This document shows positions 9,797 to 23,169 of a stretch of 64,000 nucleotides of DNA, piece by piece (the first letter of the stretch is position 1; each line of letters starts with the position of its first letter). Where the stretch lies: positions 558,001-622,000 of the forward strand of contig JAHLMK010000020.1 in NCBI GenBank assembly GCA_019915135.1. Direction: 5' to 3'. Source of the stretch: Strobilurus pachycystidiatus. Taxonomy: Eukaryota > Basidiomycota > Agaricomycetes > Agaricales > Physalacriaceae. The translations under genes and the position numbers were made by a program. The notes below the pieces were generated by a model. The model was not told where the DNA came from and searched no databases. It was given only the letters and a program-made list of their open reading frames with translations.

Positions 9797-12700
9797 CGTG
9801 CAAGGTATGTTCGATGTCTTTCCCGCGATCGCTACTTGGCTTCTTAGTACCACGACCATCGCAGGCCATATTTACTCATCGGCGACATCTCTGGCGACGG
9901 TCACCATGCTCAACGACGCGCATCAACTTGATATACGATTTGTCACTGTCATTTTTGGCTCGACATCGCTACCGACGCTCTCGCCATCGCGGAACTCGAG
10001 TTGAAGTTCAATGCCGGAACAACATCGAATCCCAATCTCAAGGTGTCAGCAACCCCTCCCTCGCTTCCTTCGCTACTTTAATCCAGGCCGCATTACATGC
10101 TCACATGGACGACTCGCCGTTCACTTTGGCTTCTTTGCGCACACCGCGCCCGCTGGAGGCCGCTGACGTCGGGAGCGCAGCTGGGTCAGGGCGGCGGGAC
10201 ATTGGAGCTTTACAGCGAGATGGCTGTGACTGTGGCGACTATAAATGCTATGGGACGGTGGCCGGATACAACGGTGCACCGCAACGCTGGCGGTACGCCC
10301 TTCAAGTTTTGATCATTTTTTGATATTCTAAAAGACCATACCCAGAGAGCGCCAGCGCCCCAGCTACGACGGACTTATCCTTTGAAGTACTAGCCATGCA
10401 TAAAACACTGCCCAGGACAGTTTTCTCTGACGTCCGGCGCGCGCTGGACATCGATCTTGCCTGAGGGCGGGACCACGGGCGGGTTGGCGGGATTTTGGCG
10501 GCAAGTGCGATGTGACTGTGCCTATAAGTGACGATGTGCTATATGACCGCGCTCTCAAACTTGTGGATTCGCCGTTGTACCGCAGCGCTCAAGGTATGCC
10601 GCCATTTCGCACAATTTCTGTGATTTCAATCAGAACTGAAACTTAGTGCTTTCAGCGCCCGACCGTTAGCTTCATAATTGACCATATTGTCACGCGTCTG
10701 TATTTCACCGTCGGGACTGGTTGCCATTGCCGTCCGCAGTTCTCAGGAAGCCGAATACAAAACGGAACTAAGGGCGGGACGGCGGGACATTGTCCGAAGG
10801 AAGGCTATTCCGCTGACTCAAAAGTCGAAATCAGCTCTTTTGGTGTTGTCAACCGAGTCTGGGAAAGCAGCACGCTCCCTGCGTTGAACGGTACGCTCTT
10901 CTTGTTCTATGATATTTTCAAGTTGCTAAATTTCTATCTTAGACCTATATCATCGGGGGGGGGATGGCCAATCACTCGTCACCTACGGTGGGTTCTGAAC
11001 GCACACGTCTATCTGGACTGGTATTCACCATCGCTTTTCTCGCCGCAAGAGTTCATCTGTGGCGCAGAAGGGACTGTAGACGGGACGTCGGGATTCACAT
11101 TGTTATCGACCCAACACTTGTATATGTTTTGCTCCACACTCTCGGGTGGTCTGGCACTGGACTGGACTCGGAACGACTTGGCGGAACACAAGACTGGGTG
11201 AGCTTTTTCGTGTGGGGTCTTATTTGCATGATTAAATTTTTACTCACAGGTCGCTCTGTTGGCGGCGCTTGATTCCCTTCGGTTCTCGTAGCTCTCGGAA
11301 ATTTTGTTCCATGTAGACGGTGTTTTCTCATGGCCGTCTATGTCTTTGGATCGAAATGTGGCGGGAGGCGGACTGCTGATATGTACATCGGTCTCACCCT
11401 CCCCAGATACGCCTTGTTGCGGCCACGGACGCTGCTGTCATGACCACACTCGCCGCTGGTCGTCGTAGCCCAGAATGCCAAGATGATGGTCGAAATGAGG
11501 ATTAGGTTTCTGTCATTGAAGTCCTAGCGCGCTTGTCATTAAGTAGTAATGACTACATATGGATATGTCTACCGTATGCTATGACATACTTAGTGGGGCC
11601 TGGCGCTGAACTACCTCTTGATCTTGACTCCTTTGTATTAGATGTATATCTTCAACACTGAATAAAATGGTAAGCGCGCTTTACCTTCTTGCTCTACTGT
11701 CACCAGTACTGAATCTCATTGTCAGAGGCTTCTTCTTATTCTCTCTTTTGCTCTGGATATGACCCGTCCAATTCCTTCCGGTTGCCTTGGCCGTAGACAG
11801 AAACAAAGCTACTTGATGGCTTATGGATACGTGAACTCTTTGACTCGCTTGGTCACTGTATCGTCTACTGACTACCTCTTCCATACAGTACCGACTAACG
11901 TCGATGCAAATCTCAACGCTCTGTTGACGGCTTGTAAGTCAACAATCCTCTTCGCGACATTCTTTAACTCTTTTGATCCGCGGTCTAGCTAGTCGACGAC
12001 GATGTCTTGGGACCAAGGCAGACACCTTGAAGACCTCCACCTCGAGTCAACGCTCCCGACCTTGCCGAGCTCGTCTATCGCTCCCGCTACGTTTGTTACC
12101 TTCAATAAAGCATTGGTCGACTCATGTGCCCACCCACTGCCAGACTCATTGCGGATGGTGGATCCAATTCGTCGGTATGGCGTTTTTCGTGGACGATACT
12201 GGGCCTGTTGCGCTTTGAACGAGCCACCCCTGATACCACTAATTGTGCGAGGTTGATCCCTGGACTCGGTCAGTTTATATCACAGTTGTTGGGAGACACA
12301 CTCACTCACTCGTGTATCCTCTAGCTTAGAACCGTCTCCAGCGATGGACGGAGTAGAGATGCGACGATTAGACGCCAAGTTGGTACGCAAGCATGTCATC
12401 GCTCACTGATCAATCTCAGTAGTCATACTTCAGAGCCAATTACCGGTGGTGCGTTCAATTCTACCACCCACTGTCTATCGCAGCCTTTCACAATCTTGTT
12501 TCGCTTCGAACACATTGCCCGAAGGAGCACCAACTCAGCCCGTTCACAGTAAGCAACTTATCACGGCTAGCATGGCATTTGTCTTCCCTCACTTCGACAC
12601 GTGCAGTATCGCATAGACGACGCCACTGAGCCTTGACGTCTCACTCCTTCTGAACATGAACACAGCTCGTTTATCGTGTTGGCCGTTTCTCTTCTCTCGT

Positions 12701-13365
12701 TTCTTGTCATTGACCTTCCGTTGAGAGTTGACTCGGGCGAGGATAGTCGTCGGTACTAGGACACCCGTGAAATAGAATCACCAATAATACGTTCCGAGTG
12801 ATTACAATGGCGTAGCGTAGTAGTAGACGAGAGGTAATCAAGTCATCGCCATGTCTGTTCTTTCCGTTCGCTAACCAGCCAACAGTGCCCGAATGACAGT
12901 GGGTTTGCGCGAACCTAACACTCGCTCGTACACTGTCAGTAACGCGCGCTTCACCCTGCGAGTCATTGATTCGCTCGTCCAATATGGTTGCCCCACGATG
13001 CATGAGCATTGTCCTGCTGGCTCACCATAGCGAGCCACGTTAGTAAGCCACAAGGGCAAATACACTCTATTCGCGCGAGATAAGAATACAGTAAGGGATC
13101 AGGTGCAAGTAGTGGGTACGAAGGACAACATGATTAATATGTACATACTTCAATAGCTTCAAGAAAAAGAGTCCCAGTCAACAAAAAAGAGCGTCCAAAA
13201 AATCTCGTGGTGGGTCACTTGCTCGTGGAAACCCCGTTGGAATTGGGGTGCAACATGGACTGGTGGTGGGCGGGGCCCATGATCGGCTTCAACGACTCGC
13301 TCCCACTGGGGCGCGGACGGTAGTAGCTGTTTTGGTCCAGGCAGTCAATACTGGCGATGCGGTGT
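9797..13365. other. Gene-poor stretch with a decayed tandem array
   Basis: No protein family was recognised on either strand. From about 9.89 to 11.4 kb a G+C-rich word of the type GGGCGGGACGGCGGGAC recurs at roughly 10188, 10464, 10772, 11078 and 11358, that is every 280-306 bp. Neighbouring text is weakly shared, including a GGTAYGC intron-donor-like motif after several units. From 11.5 to 13.3 kb nothing repeated or coding stands out. Confidence 0.4.
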
Positions 13366-14044
13366 TCACTGCGACTGTGGGCATGGGCCACGGTAAGTCG
13401 GGCTCGGGGTGGGCGGGCTTTTGGATGCTGGGCGCAGCAACGGGCGTCGCTGGACCTTGGCTCTCCGTGGGCGTCGCGATGGTGTTTGTATTGGAGATGG
13501 GCGGAGACGCGGTAGAGGGCACAGAAGGTGGAGTGGCAGTGCCATCTCCGTCTCGTCGTCGCATGACTCCTCGACTCGGCGCAGAACAATTCGGGCTCTC
13601 CTGAGTCCCAGCTGTGTAGCCTTGATCAGGATTTGGTGGCTAAAGAAAGGGCGTAAGTTGGCAAGATTGACAAAGTAAAGAGCTATACCTGGTTCTGTCA
13701 TTGCCGAACTGAGTCACTACCCAGTCCCAATTGAGTTCGCCGGACGTGTGGCTAGAATTGATCTCCTCTACGAGATTCTTGAGACGGTCGGTCTCGGTGT
13801 CAGACCATGCTCTCTGATTTCCAGCAACACCAGAAATGGTCGTCGTGAGAGGAGGCGCTGAAGTAGGTGTTGGTTGTGGGCGGGGCGTCGGTGCCGTCGT
13901 GGATGGCGGTACTGGTGCTGACGCTGGCGCTGGTGAAGCACTATAGTACGCTCCGGGAGGAGGAGGAGGCGGATAGGGAGGGTACTGATGATAATATGGA
14001 CCCGGCTGGTATGGGGAATACATGAGATACTGAGTCGGACCCAT
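13366..14044 (-). CDS. Small SANT/Myb-like protein with Pro-rich N-terminus
   Basis: Exon 14044-13689 starts at ATG 14044. It encodes a Tyr/Pro-rich head (YHQYPPYPPPPPPGAYY) and then a motif with the spacing of a SANT/Myb-like fold: RAWSDTETDRLKNLVEE...WDWVVTQFGNDRT. A 49 nt intron (13688-13640, GTATAG...TTTAG) joins in frame to SHQILIKATQLGLRR, which completes the third helix. The spliced frame stops at 13366. The proline-rich frame stays open upstream of 14044 to about 14110, so the true start may lie further up behind another intron or a frameshift. A DNA- or chromatin-binding role is an inference from the fold. The exact family is not recognised. Confidence 0.5.
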
Positions 14045-14159
14045 TGGCACCACAGAAAACTGTGGCTGATTGATGACGGTCGGAGGAGCAGAGGTTGAAG
14101 GAGGTGGAGGCGGAGGAGGGCTGGTATAAGGCGGGAACCGCAGGATACATGGGCGGAGG

Positions 14160-16409
14160 GGGCGTCGTTATCAAACGTGAGTGATTTGCGATCTGGTATG
14201 GGTCATTGGCTGCTGTGAGAGCAAGGTTTAATTTGTTATGGCGAAGACGCTTACAGGAGTGTCGCATACGCGTTTTGCTTCGTTGAGCATCACCAGCGGA
14301 TCGACTTTGCTTTTGACTGCAGAGTAGCTGGCTCGATCGTGCTTCTTTCGCGTCTGCAGGGCTGACGAAGAACACAACTTGTCTGCGCGAGGAGAGTACA
14401 ACCTGCTTTGATAAGTCGTGGGCAGAGCTAAGGCATCGCGGCAAGCGCCGAAGATCTGAAGAGAGCACGTGCAGCGCGTATGCGGGGACACTTCTATCTC
14501 AGTCTGTTACTCTCCGACTGTCGATCATCCACCATGTCTCCTTCCAAATTCAATGACAGGATATATCGGCCAAACATTTTCATCCTGAGCTCGACGGCGA
14601 CACGGCGCATACGACGAGGCGGACGCGCGAATAATTAATCAAGCCCCGGCCCCTTCATTGCACGTCATAGACGCTTCCACCGAAGTTGAGGATGCATAGT
14701 AGATTCCCGTATATCTGACCAGGCGCCATTCCTCGGATGCATCCCGCGTTACTCAAGCTTCTTCACTTATAAGCTGCTTGGTGGCACGCCAAGAAGTTCG
14801 AGAGAGAGATACCGTTACGTGCTTTTTTTCCCTTTTATCGTTTTGCACCGCTGCTTCTAGATATTCCCTCCATGCTTTGTGATCTACTGCTTTCATTGGC
14901 CTTCTTCCGCTCACAGTAACCTTTTCCCTCCCATATTGCATGTCCCCTCTCGGGTCCTTCCCCATTTCATGTCATTGTGAGTTTGTCTGGTTCATTTTGC
15001 CATTTGGACCTACTCCACTTTCTCAGGTACTCGAAGTAGTCGGGCATCGAAAATGCCACACAATTGGATTACCATTTTATGTGTGGCGGCGCGACACGCA
15101 CGAGTTTGTCTCTGAACATGGATTAGAAAGTGGCAAGTACTAAGCAGTTATCGGCAGTATGCGACTTGTGATCATATCAGAGCAACATCGACAGCACCAT
15201 CGGCCCAACACCGAGCGTACTCATAAAGGTCACTAGGTTTGGATATCGATTGCCTGTATAGAATTGCTACACTTAAAATCACCTTTGATGATTGCAGCGG
15301 CTGATGGATTCGTTCAGTGGTGAGTAATCAGTGAGCGTGGTGAGCGTCAGAAGGGACGCACTGTTTTTCCTTTCTGGTTGAATTATTATTAACTTGAATA
15401 CACCCGCATGCGTTTACGATTTTGATTCTTCCGTAGGTTCCGATCTGCGCCCTGAATGGAGGCACTTGCCCAATTTCCATACGCTTTCCGACGTCTACCC
15501 CGACTCCTGGCCCAAAAAACATGCAACAGATGGGGGTGCTTATCCGCTGCTTAGTTTTCAAAGAGAGCCGTCCTACGACGACGACAACTCAGACAAGGGC
15601 GACGATCAGTTTGGAAGTGGGCACCCGTTTTACAGCTTTGTCTGCAATATGCACGTCGAGCTCAGACGCGGCGCGCTTCTTGTCTATCACCCAATCCGCA
15701 TCCTGACGCTTTCATATTCTTCCAGATGTCCTACGTCGCCCGCCCCTCTCTAACCACAACACTACATCTGATCCAGCCTGACGTGGGCTGACGGTGGCAG
15801 CTACTGCGTCATTTCTTTCGGAAATCTCCCGCTACATCTGCGTCCGACCCATCAATGCCGGTGCGGACTTGTTCAAGGAGGGCTCAACATCGTCTTTGCC
15901 TATTCAGCTTGCGAGGAGTCGAAGTGGACAAGCAATGTTTCAACGTTGCGGGTGATACCCAATGCGTTATGCGATGCGGTGAATATTTCATACAAATTAC
16001 GCACTACCAATACATTTTCTGCACAATTCATCTGTTCAACGAGCCATCAGGTGGGTGGATAGTGACAGCAGTCACAGGCCTGATTGACGCTAGTCATTAT
16101 TCGTGTTTGCTCGGCCTCGAGACTGGAATGAGTCTCAGTATCATGAGGTCAACAACGAGAATAATGAACCAATTGCGATGCAATGGTGGGTATGAGGTTA
16201 CTTACTCGTTTTCTCTTTGTGACGACCCAGTGGCTGTCGGCAATATGCAGTAGATAACACACTCGTTGTCCGATTTCATTTGCTGATATGGAAAGTACGT
16301 ATTCCCCGTTTGACAATCGAAGAACCATACTTTCTAAACTCTCACGTCGTACGGCGTCACGACCAGGATACGTGACACCCCTGATGTCCCCCATAATCCA
16401 CGAACCATT
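14160..16409. other. No gene recognised
   Basis: Several short ORFs occur, the longest about 130 codons, but none shows a recognisable family, good codon pattern or splice structure. The segment ends at the left terminal inverted repeat of the Plavaka element. Confidence 0.4.
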
Positions 16410-16439
16410 GCATCAGGAAAACCCTCCCGGGCTAATTTG
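16410..16439 (+). repeat. Left terminal inverted repeat of the Plavaka element
   Basis: Thirty bases starting GCATCAGGAAAACCCTCCCG. It matches the reverse complement of 23170-23199 at 27 of 30 positions. It lies 109 bp outside the transposase stop codon. Confidence 0.85.
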
Positions 16440-16548
16440 AAGCATATATTGCAGAAATGTTGACAAATTCTACTAATCATGATACTCGCACTTCATTGCA
16501 AGCATTATTGTTAAAGTTGTGGATATTATAAGACAGCTCTGAAATACA

Positions 16549-19500
16549 CTACTGATACTTGTAGAAAGTACGCTGATCACGGTAATTATTGACCAAGAAC
16601 GCACCCGCCCGATCCAACACATTCTCAGACGACCACTCCGCGGGGACAACATGACCCCACTTCGGGAACAATGCTACACTTCCACAAATAAGACTAATAG
16701 GTATGACTGAGGCAAGAGGATACCCATCCCGAGCCTTGTCTCGCCGTACCAGGTGAAGGTTTGAGCGTGCATCTGGTTGTGCCGTGAACCGTGTGAACCA
16801 CTCAACATAAGCAAGATGTGGAGTAATATCAATATTAGGAGGAAACAAGGTCCCAATGCTGTTTGTTGGAAGCGCAAAAACAACTCGAACACGTCCAATG
16901 CGGAGTCCTGTTGACTGATCAGAGCTGGAACATGTCAATGACAGGGGAAGTATACCATCAAAAGCATTGTGGCTACCTGCTGTAGCATCATGAACATGCA
17001 CAAGAACAGTGTCAAAGCGAGCCATCCGCGTGACTCTGCCACTTGGTGACATTACACGAGGATGGACATGAATGGAGTCCAGAGTCTCGCCTTCGTAAAA
17101 GTCTGTATTGACAAACTTGATGCGATGGAAGACAGGTAGTGCTCGAAAAGGTAGGGCAATGTCGTGAGCAGCCTCTTCAATTTGTGCAGGAGTACTGAGT
17201 GGACTTTTGAACTGGGCAATGAACCGACAAAGTGCTGGGACAAAGACTGATGCACCATATCCTGTGACCAAGTTCTCAAGTACGGAGATTTGTACCGATT
17301 TTAGAGTGGGTGTCTTTGTCATCTTCACTGTGTATGAACACCGCAAATCAGCAAAAGAAATACGGATATGTGATCGCGCAGCAACATCACCGGTTGTTGA
17401 AGGATTAAAAGCACGCTCTTTGGACCGCCAACGAATATAGTTTGCATGGTGCATGATCTTCTCCCGTCGCTCCAACCATCTTGTCATCTGCGCATACTCG
17501 TCTTTACGGTTGGTAGAGCGGTAGGCATCCTTTGCAAAGTCGATGTGTAGACGCTCGGTGGTCTCAGTATTGTAGTTGTCTGCTGTGCCGAAGAGCCGGA
17601 TAGCGCGAGTATAGTGGTTTAGGAAGTGAAGTTTTGGGATGTTAAAGTGCTCACGAACCCCGTGAGTCACAAAAACCTTTTTGTTTGTATGAAAGGCGGC
17701 CAGCGCTGATTCCAGTTCCTTTAGGGTCTCTTCACTGTGAACAGGATAACGGGAGAGATAGAGAAAATCGAGGAGTCCACGCGTAGCACAAAGTATGGCA
17801 GTTGATGAAGCTGCCGGAAGGGGTAAATCGATCACAACACCAAGAAGGAATGCGCAGATCTGCTTGTGCTCCGTTCTGCTGACCCGCGACAGTGATGATA
17901 TGCCTTTGTGGAAGGCACGCATGCCATGATTTGGAGGAAGGCGACGAACCCGAGCATCGAGTTCGGCTTCACCCACAATGTCAGTGAGCCATGCAATGAG
18001 ATGCTTGATGACCCCTTGTAGGAGCTGATGAAGGATGTCTGGTGTGATGGAACGGAAAATATCGACGTAGGGAAGGTCTTCCCAGAATGGATGCGGCACT
18101 GGCTTAATGTTCTCGTTTGCACATAACGTAGCCCAGTCTGGAGTCCCGACACTGTTGGCAGCATGAACTGCATCATCAAAGACTCGATAGCGATAGGCGC
18201 ATGGAAAGTCTCCAAGCTCGTTGTGGGGACACTCGCACACCGGCGAGTCACCATTGTACGTGCAAGTAACAAGTACCTGCTCGGGATAATCCCCGACATA
18301 CGACGCAAAGATAGGGTGACAGCGTCGGGCCACTCCATCGCCACTCTGCATGACTAGCCCCGCAATGCCGGCTTCCTTCAATCCCTCGAGAATACGCTTG
18401 AGACATGCATGGAAAAGATTGGCAAGTGTGCGGCGACGCGCGGTCTTGTTCTCGATATGCTCAAGTTTCGATGATGGCAAGTATGCGAGCAGAACTTGGC
18501 CGTTACGCGATGGTTTGCGGCGAATATCCTTCGGGAGGTTCCCAATGGTCAAGTACACCGGATATGCTGTCTTGTTTCGAAACAGCGTCACCTGAGTCTT
18601 GTCGGATGAGAGGATGACCGGAATGATAGTAGCACCAGGTGTATTGGCCTCAACAGCTTTCTAAAAAACAACTGCACTGAGCAGACTGACGATGGAGTTA
18701 TCAGAGGAATGGTACCTGAGTGTCCCACCACCACCGACCTGTATGGAAATCATGAAATAAACGCATCGTCTTGTCCGCATCGGTGTAATGTCGTTCGGGG
18801 GCAAAGCAGAGATACTCCATATGCTGAGGGTCGCCATAAAGGGCGCGGATACACTCAATGACATCGCGACGGTACAAATCAAAGGACCTATCGGCAATGA
18901 CAACCTCCTCGAGGAAGAATTTTGGGCGAGCAGAGGGAAGCCGTTTATCGATGATGGCATTGAGCTCAGTCGTTGTTTTGAAGCTCAAGCCAAGGCGGTC
19001 CCGAACCTTATATAATGTCAGGAATGCGCTGGAAGTTAGATGGCGTACTTACTTCGTCAATGCCAAGAAGACGTGTGAATGACGACGCACTTGGACCATC
19101 CATTTTAGCCCATTGCGCTACCTCCCACTCTAATTTAGAGGAGAATGGCGCGTACAGCTCCGGACGCTCGCCTTCCAGGTGAGGAAGAGCTGACCCGTAG
19201 GCTTCAAAGCTGTTACGCGACACGCTGTGTGCAGGAATTGAGGCACCAGCAGACCCTCCAAAGTGAGTGACAAAAACTTCTGCCTCGCGTTCCGTGTCTG
19301 CAATCTTCCGGCTGGGTGCAATGACAGGGCCCGTAACCTCATCCTCATCAACATCCATCGCAACGTCCGAGTCCTGTGTCGCGTTAGGACGCACTGGCTC
19401 CCATTGACCCTGTAGATCCTCGCCTCCTTCTTCATCCGAGTCCTCCTCCTCATCATCTCGTTCGGAGGGTACCTCTTCATCAGAGCTAGTTCCAGGACCG

Positions 19501-19862
19501 CCGAGTCCAGGAAAATCGGCCGCAGTATAGTCATCAACTGGCCCAAAGGCATCGCCTTGGAAACGAGGTAAATCCAAGTCGGGATCCGTCTCTGGGGCTG
19601 GACTTGGCTCGCGATTGGGCACCGTGGTCGAACTCTGAGCGGTATCCGTGACCGTCGCAGCACCAGATGGCGAACGAGAACGAGAACGCCGTCTCGCAGG
19701 ATCTCGTCGGGGTAGACCGTCGCTTGGGCGGATCTTGCGCGTGTACGTTTCACCGGCTGCCTGGCATGATTTGCTCTGGGTACGAGTGAAGTGCTGAACA
19801 AGATCACTAGTGCGTTCGAATTCGCGCTCGCAAGCAGCACATTTAAGACTTGAATCAGCCAT
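16549..19862 (-). CDS. Plavaka family transposase, 1070 aa, three exons
   Basis: Exons 19862-19053, 19006-18716 and 18660-16549 join in phase 0 across introns of 46 nt (GTAAGT...ATAAG) and 55 nt (GTACCA...TTTTAG), giving 1070 residues. The N-terminus has a zinc finger (LKCAACEREFERTSDLVQHF). An acidic, Ser-rich linker follows (about residues 60-190), then the conserved body. Plavaka hallmarks are ITPDILHQLLQG near residue 580, and KLHFLNHYTRAIR with TTERLHIDFAKDAYRSTNRK near residue 720-745, in the RNase H-like catalytic region. The product should bind the element ends and carry out transposition. It is transcribed away from the DUF6532 gene from a shared intergenic region. No lesion was found. 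Confidence 0.9.
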
Positions 19863-20092
19863 AGATCAGTTGAATAAGCAAAGGAAAGATGTGAGATAAG
19901 GATAAAATGATCGGATATTCGGCGCGTGTCTAGACATTCTAGAGTAACCGACGCGGAATCTATTGAAACACAGAAATTACTGGATCTGGAATGTAAGAAA
20001 GCGATAAAAGCGCGTCGTGAAACGAAGGAACTCACCATTCTACAACCCACAACTCTCAATCCTAACTACCCACAGCATACTCTCAAAGATAC
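19863..20092. promoter_or_regulatory. Shared intergenic promoter region of the two transposon genes
   Basis: 230 bp between the divergent start codons of the Plavaka transposase (ATG 19862, minus) and the DUF6532 gene (ATG 20093, plus). No clear TATA box was seen on either strand. The layout implies coordinated, bidirectional expression, which is inferred from geometry only. Confidence 0.45.
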
Positions 20093-22731
20093 ATGCCGCC
20101 GCCCAAAGCAAATCGCAAGGCGTCTGCGGCCCTGTCAGACACGTCCAATATGAACACAACACGTCGTGAGTTTGATATCCAGTTCAACTAGAAGCACTTA
20201 CCTTTGATGATATAGCCAAACGTGCTGCTGCCCTCAAGCAGGCAACCGCGGCGGCACTCGCATCTACGAGGAAGGCCGCTACCAAGAATACCAAAACCGT
20301 TAAGAAGGTTGGTAACGGCGCCGCGGCAAGTAGTAACTCGACCGTCATTGGGAGCCAGTCGGCACCGGCTGTCTTGAAGCGCAAAGGGGCCGAGATCTCC
20401 TCTTTTGCATCGAGCCAGCACGGTCAGTACCTGTTGTAGACGTCAGGATTGATACTGATTAGTTGTTGTTCAGAGGAACCCATTCCGAGTCTTGATCTAC
20501 GTACCGGCAAAGAGCTCCCTCGTCATGTTGTGAAACAGTTGACGCGGAGTAAGAGCAACGGTATGTCTTGTTGCCGCATTGTCTTGGGTTGATAGCTCTG
20601 ATGGATCGTGTTGTAGAGGGAAAGTTTCAAGCCCCCGCAATGCTGACGGATGAGGAAGAGGTTAATCCGGCCGTCAATGCACATGATAGTAAGTCGAAGA
20701 CTCTTCTGATTGAACGGTGGGGAAATTTAAGATACCTCAGATCAACGGACAATCAAGAAATCCGCCCAGTCCCTGAGTAGAAACGCCCGCGTAGACGATT
20801 CCGACGACTCCGACGATGAAAATGGGCAAGTCGATCAACTTGAAGATGACACGGCGGAGAGCGAAGATGAACGCGCCGAGGACAATGAAGACGCGCTGAA
20901 GCTCTTCGAAGATGAAGTCAATGATGGTGGCCGATATCCAAGACGTGTGCACTCACCTGACCGATACTGTACAAGACTGTACAGGCTGCGCGCATTGTGC
21001 CCAGAGCAGTCAAGGCCGGAAGGAACATGACCGGTGAGTCCAAGAGCCGATCGAGCCTTATTCCCACGCTGACATGTTGACCTTCTCCCATCATCTTAGG
21101 CGACCGCGACACTGACGACGCCGAAGAGCACAACGCTCATCTAGTCAGCCACATCTCCAATGGAGATGACGACGGAACCATGGACGACGCTGGTGACGAC
21201 AATGGTACGACCCGCATTCCAGAAGGGCTTAGCAAAGCCAAAGACGTTCTTACTGATCGACTTGCGCGAGCAGGCGTCGATGTTGAACATCCGGAAATAC
21301 GGGCTATGATTCTGGTGCGTGGTTTACTCTTCCTTTGAATTGAGCTAACTTCCAAACAGGAGGAAATTGACCACGTTTACGCCACGGCCTTGGACAAGTC
21401 TCCTGCTGTGCCTGCTCGAGGACGCCGTCGCAAGAATCCACAGAGTGCTGGAAGGCGCCCCCAAGACGAGGTGTGTAACAGCTGAGCTGTCATACATGCT
21501 GCTAATACTCTTCAGATTCCCTCGTTCCCCGCGAGCAATCCACCTCGCCCTGCTCCCCTTCCTCCCTCCATCTGTTCTCTTGACCGTCACGGTCCCACTC
21601 CAAATTTTTCACTCACCGGTCAGCATCCCGACTCGGATGATCAGGTCTTTCTCTTCCATACGAGGATCACGGTTGTTCGACACGGGCGCCGATTCTACCT
21701 GACCAAACGCGATCAAACTTCCGAGATCGAGCAAACTCTTCGGGGCGCTATTCGCATCGTCGCCCGCCTTATGGGTATCAATCCCGAGAACCCTAACTTC
21801 GTACCATTCAATCAAGACCACATCGAGACACTCTGCCTGGACACACTTCTCACTGCTGCTACGGACCTAGGATTCGACGGATCTGGCGATATACGTGATC
21901 GCCTATTGAATGGTGACTATGAGAAGTATATTCGGCCCATGCGGGCATATGTGAGTACTTGTCAGGAATCGTCGATCCGGATTTCTTACCCTCTCTCTAG
22001 ATACAGCAACGTGCTATCCTTCTACGGTCGGATGTCAAGAAGGTCGCCGCTGCCATTGTTCCCACTCTTCTCCATCTCGAGAAGACGGATGGAGGTCGCC
22101 GCAAGTGCAAGGAGTATCTCGACGGGTTTGCTTACGCGTACGGCACTACTGCTGCAGTGCGTACATCATCATCCAGGAAGAAAATTATTAACATGCATCT
22201 CTTATTAGGGCCTAACTGATCACGGCAAGCCTCTCGGGTCACCGATGATTCCAAGGCTCGTCACCGCTGCATATGGTGACCATAACTCGTCCATTCTCTC
22301 TAAGCATGCCGACAATCTGACGTCAATCTTCACCGAGGGCCCTCAGTCAAAGGAACGGGAGGTCACTCCCTTGATGGTTGCAATGACATTGACTGCCGTA
22401 TGTTGACCTCTTGTGCACGTTCCTTGACTGACCTGTCTCTAGGCACGCGCTGTGATCGCAGAGATCGCCCACAACGCGAAGGAGGAGTTCTGCGGTTCCA
22501 ATCTCGAGAACGTGTTCAAGACGCATCTTGTGATGTTGAACGGCCTGCGCGAGAAACGTCCCGCATACTATCACAGGCTTATGCACCAAATCTATGTCAG
22601 CGCCAGGTGAGTTTCTGGCCGTCTCTAATTCTCTATTTGACGACTTTGATAGCGGAGCGATCCCTAACGCAACTCACGGTCTCTCGGCTGACGAGATCCT
22701 GAACGCCATCGATTGGGACGCCATCGACTAG
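20093..22731 (+). CDS. DUF6532 protein, 670 aa, thirteen exons, inside the Plavaka element
   Basis: Proposed exons: 20093-20165, 20216-20422, 20474-20560, 20617-20688, 20741-20916, 20985-21033, 21100-21314, 21360-21470, 21516-21950, 22001-22156, 22209-22397, 22443-22606, 22653-22731. Introns are 45-68 nt, all GT-AG, and the sum is 2013 nt in one open frame. The N-terminal third is basic (Ala/Lys-rich, RKAATKNTKTVKKVGN), then strongly acidic (DDSDDSDDENG). The C-terminal 270 residues match the agaricomycete DUF6532 pattern: a predicted helical core, EVTPLMVAMTLTAARAVIAE, and LREKRPAYYHRLMHQIY near the end. The domain's function is unknown to me. Its place between the inverted repeats, divergent from the transposase, marks it as element-borne. 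A chromatin, DNA-binding or accessory-transposition role is only a guess from the charged N-terminus. The donor at 20917 (GTCAAT) is the weakest splice call. Confidence 0.78.
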
Positions 22732-23169
22732 TTGAACTTTTGAGATATGTATGAGTATGTGTCATTGCCTTTGTTCTCTTGCTCTCAATCCTGTACCAAC
22801 CTAATTCGTACCCCACTCGACTACCTTCTCTCCTGTTCTCTCGTCTCTCGTCCTCTTCCCTTTGTGCATATCATTATTCTTTTTCTTATATACATTTGCG
22901 TCCCAACTGTATCATGCCTCGTCATCGAGACCAATCTGAAATGTCATTCGTATTATCTACTAGAGCATGAAGAGTAATAACTGCCAGGAATGTACAGAAA
23001 AGAGCTTGGTATTGAAAGCGGTAATATGTCTGAAACATGCACGAAATGTCTTCATAAGTGTCCCTAATCTAAAATGGGTGTCAAGTGACCGCTTTCACTG
23101 CACTAATGTGGCGAAAAGTGGTAAGTCGGCGGATTACCATAGTTCACAGCATTTCGACGGTATTGTCGA

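Noticed and set aside
20166..20191. A 26 nt intron (GTGAGT...CTAG) at the DUF6532 first exon.
   Set aside because: Too short for a spliceosomal intron. Using the next acceptor at 20215 gives a normal 50 nt intron and keeps the same frame.
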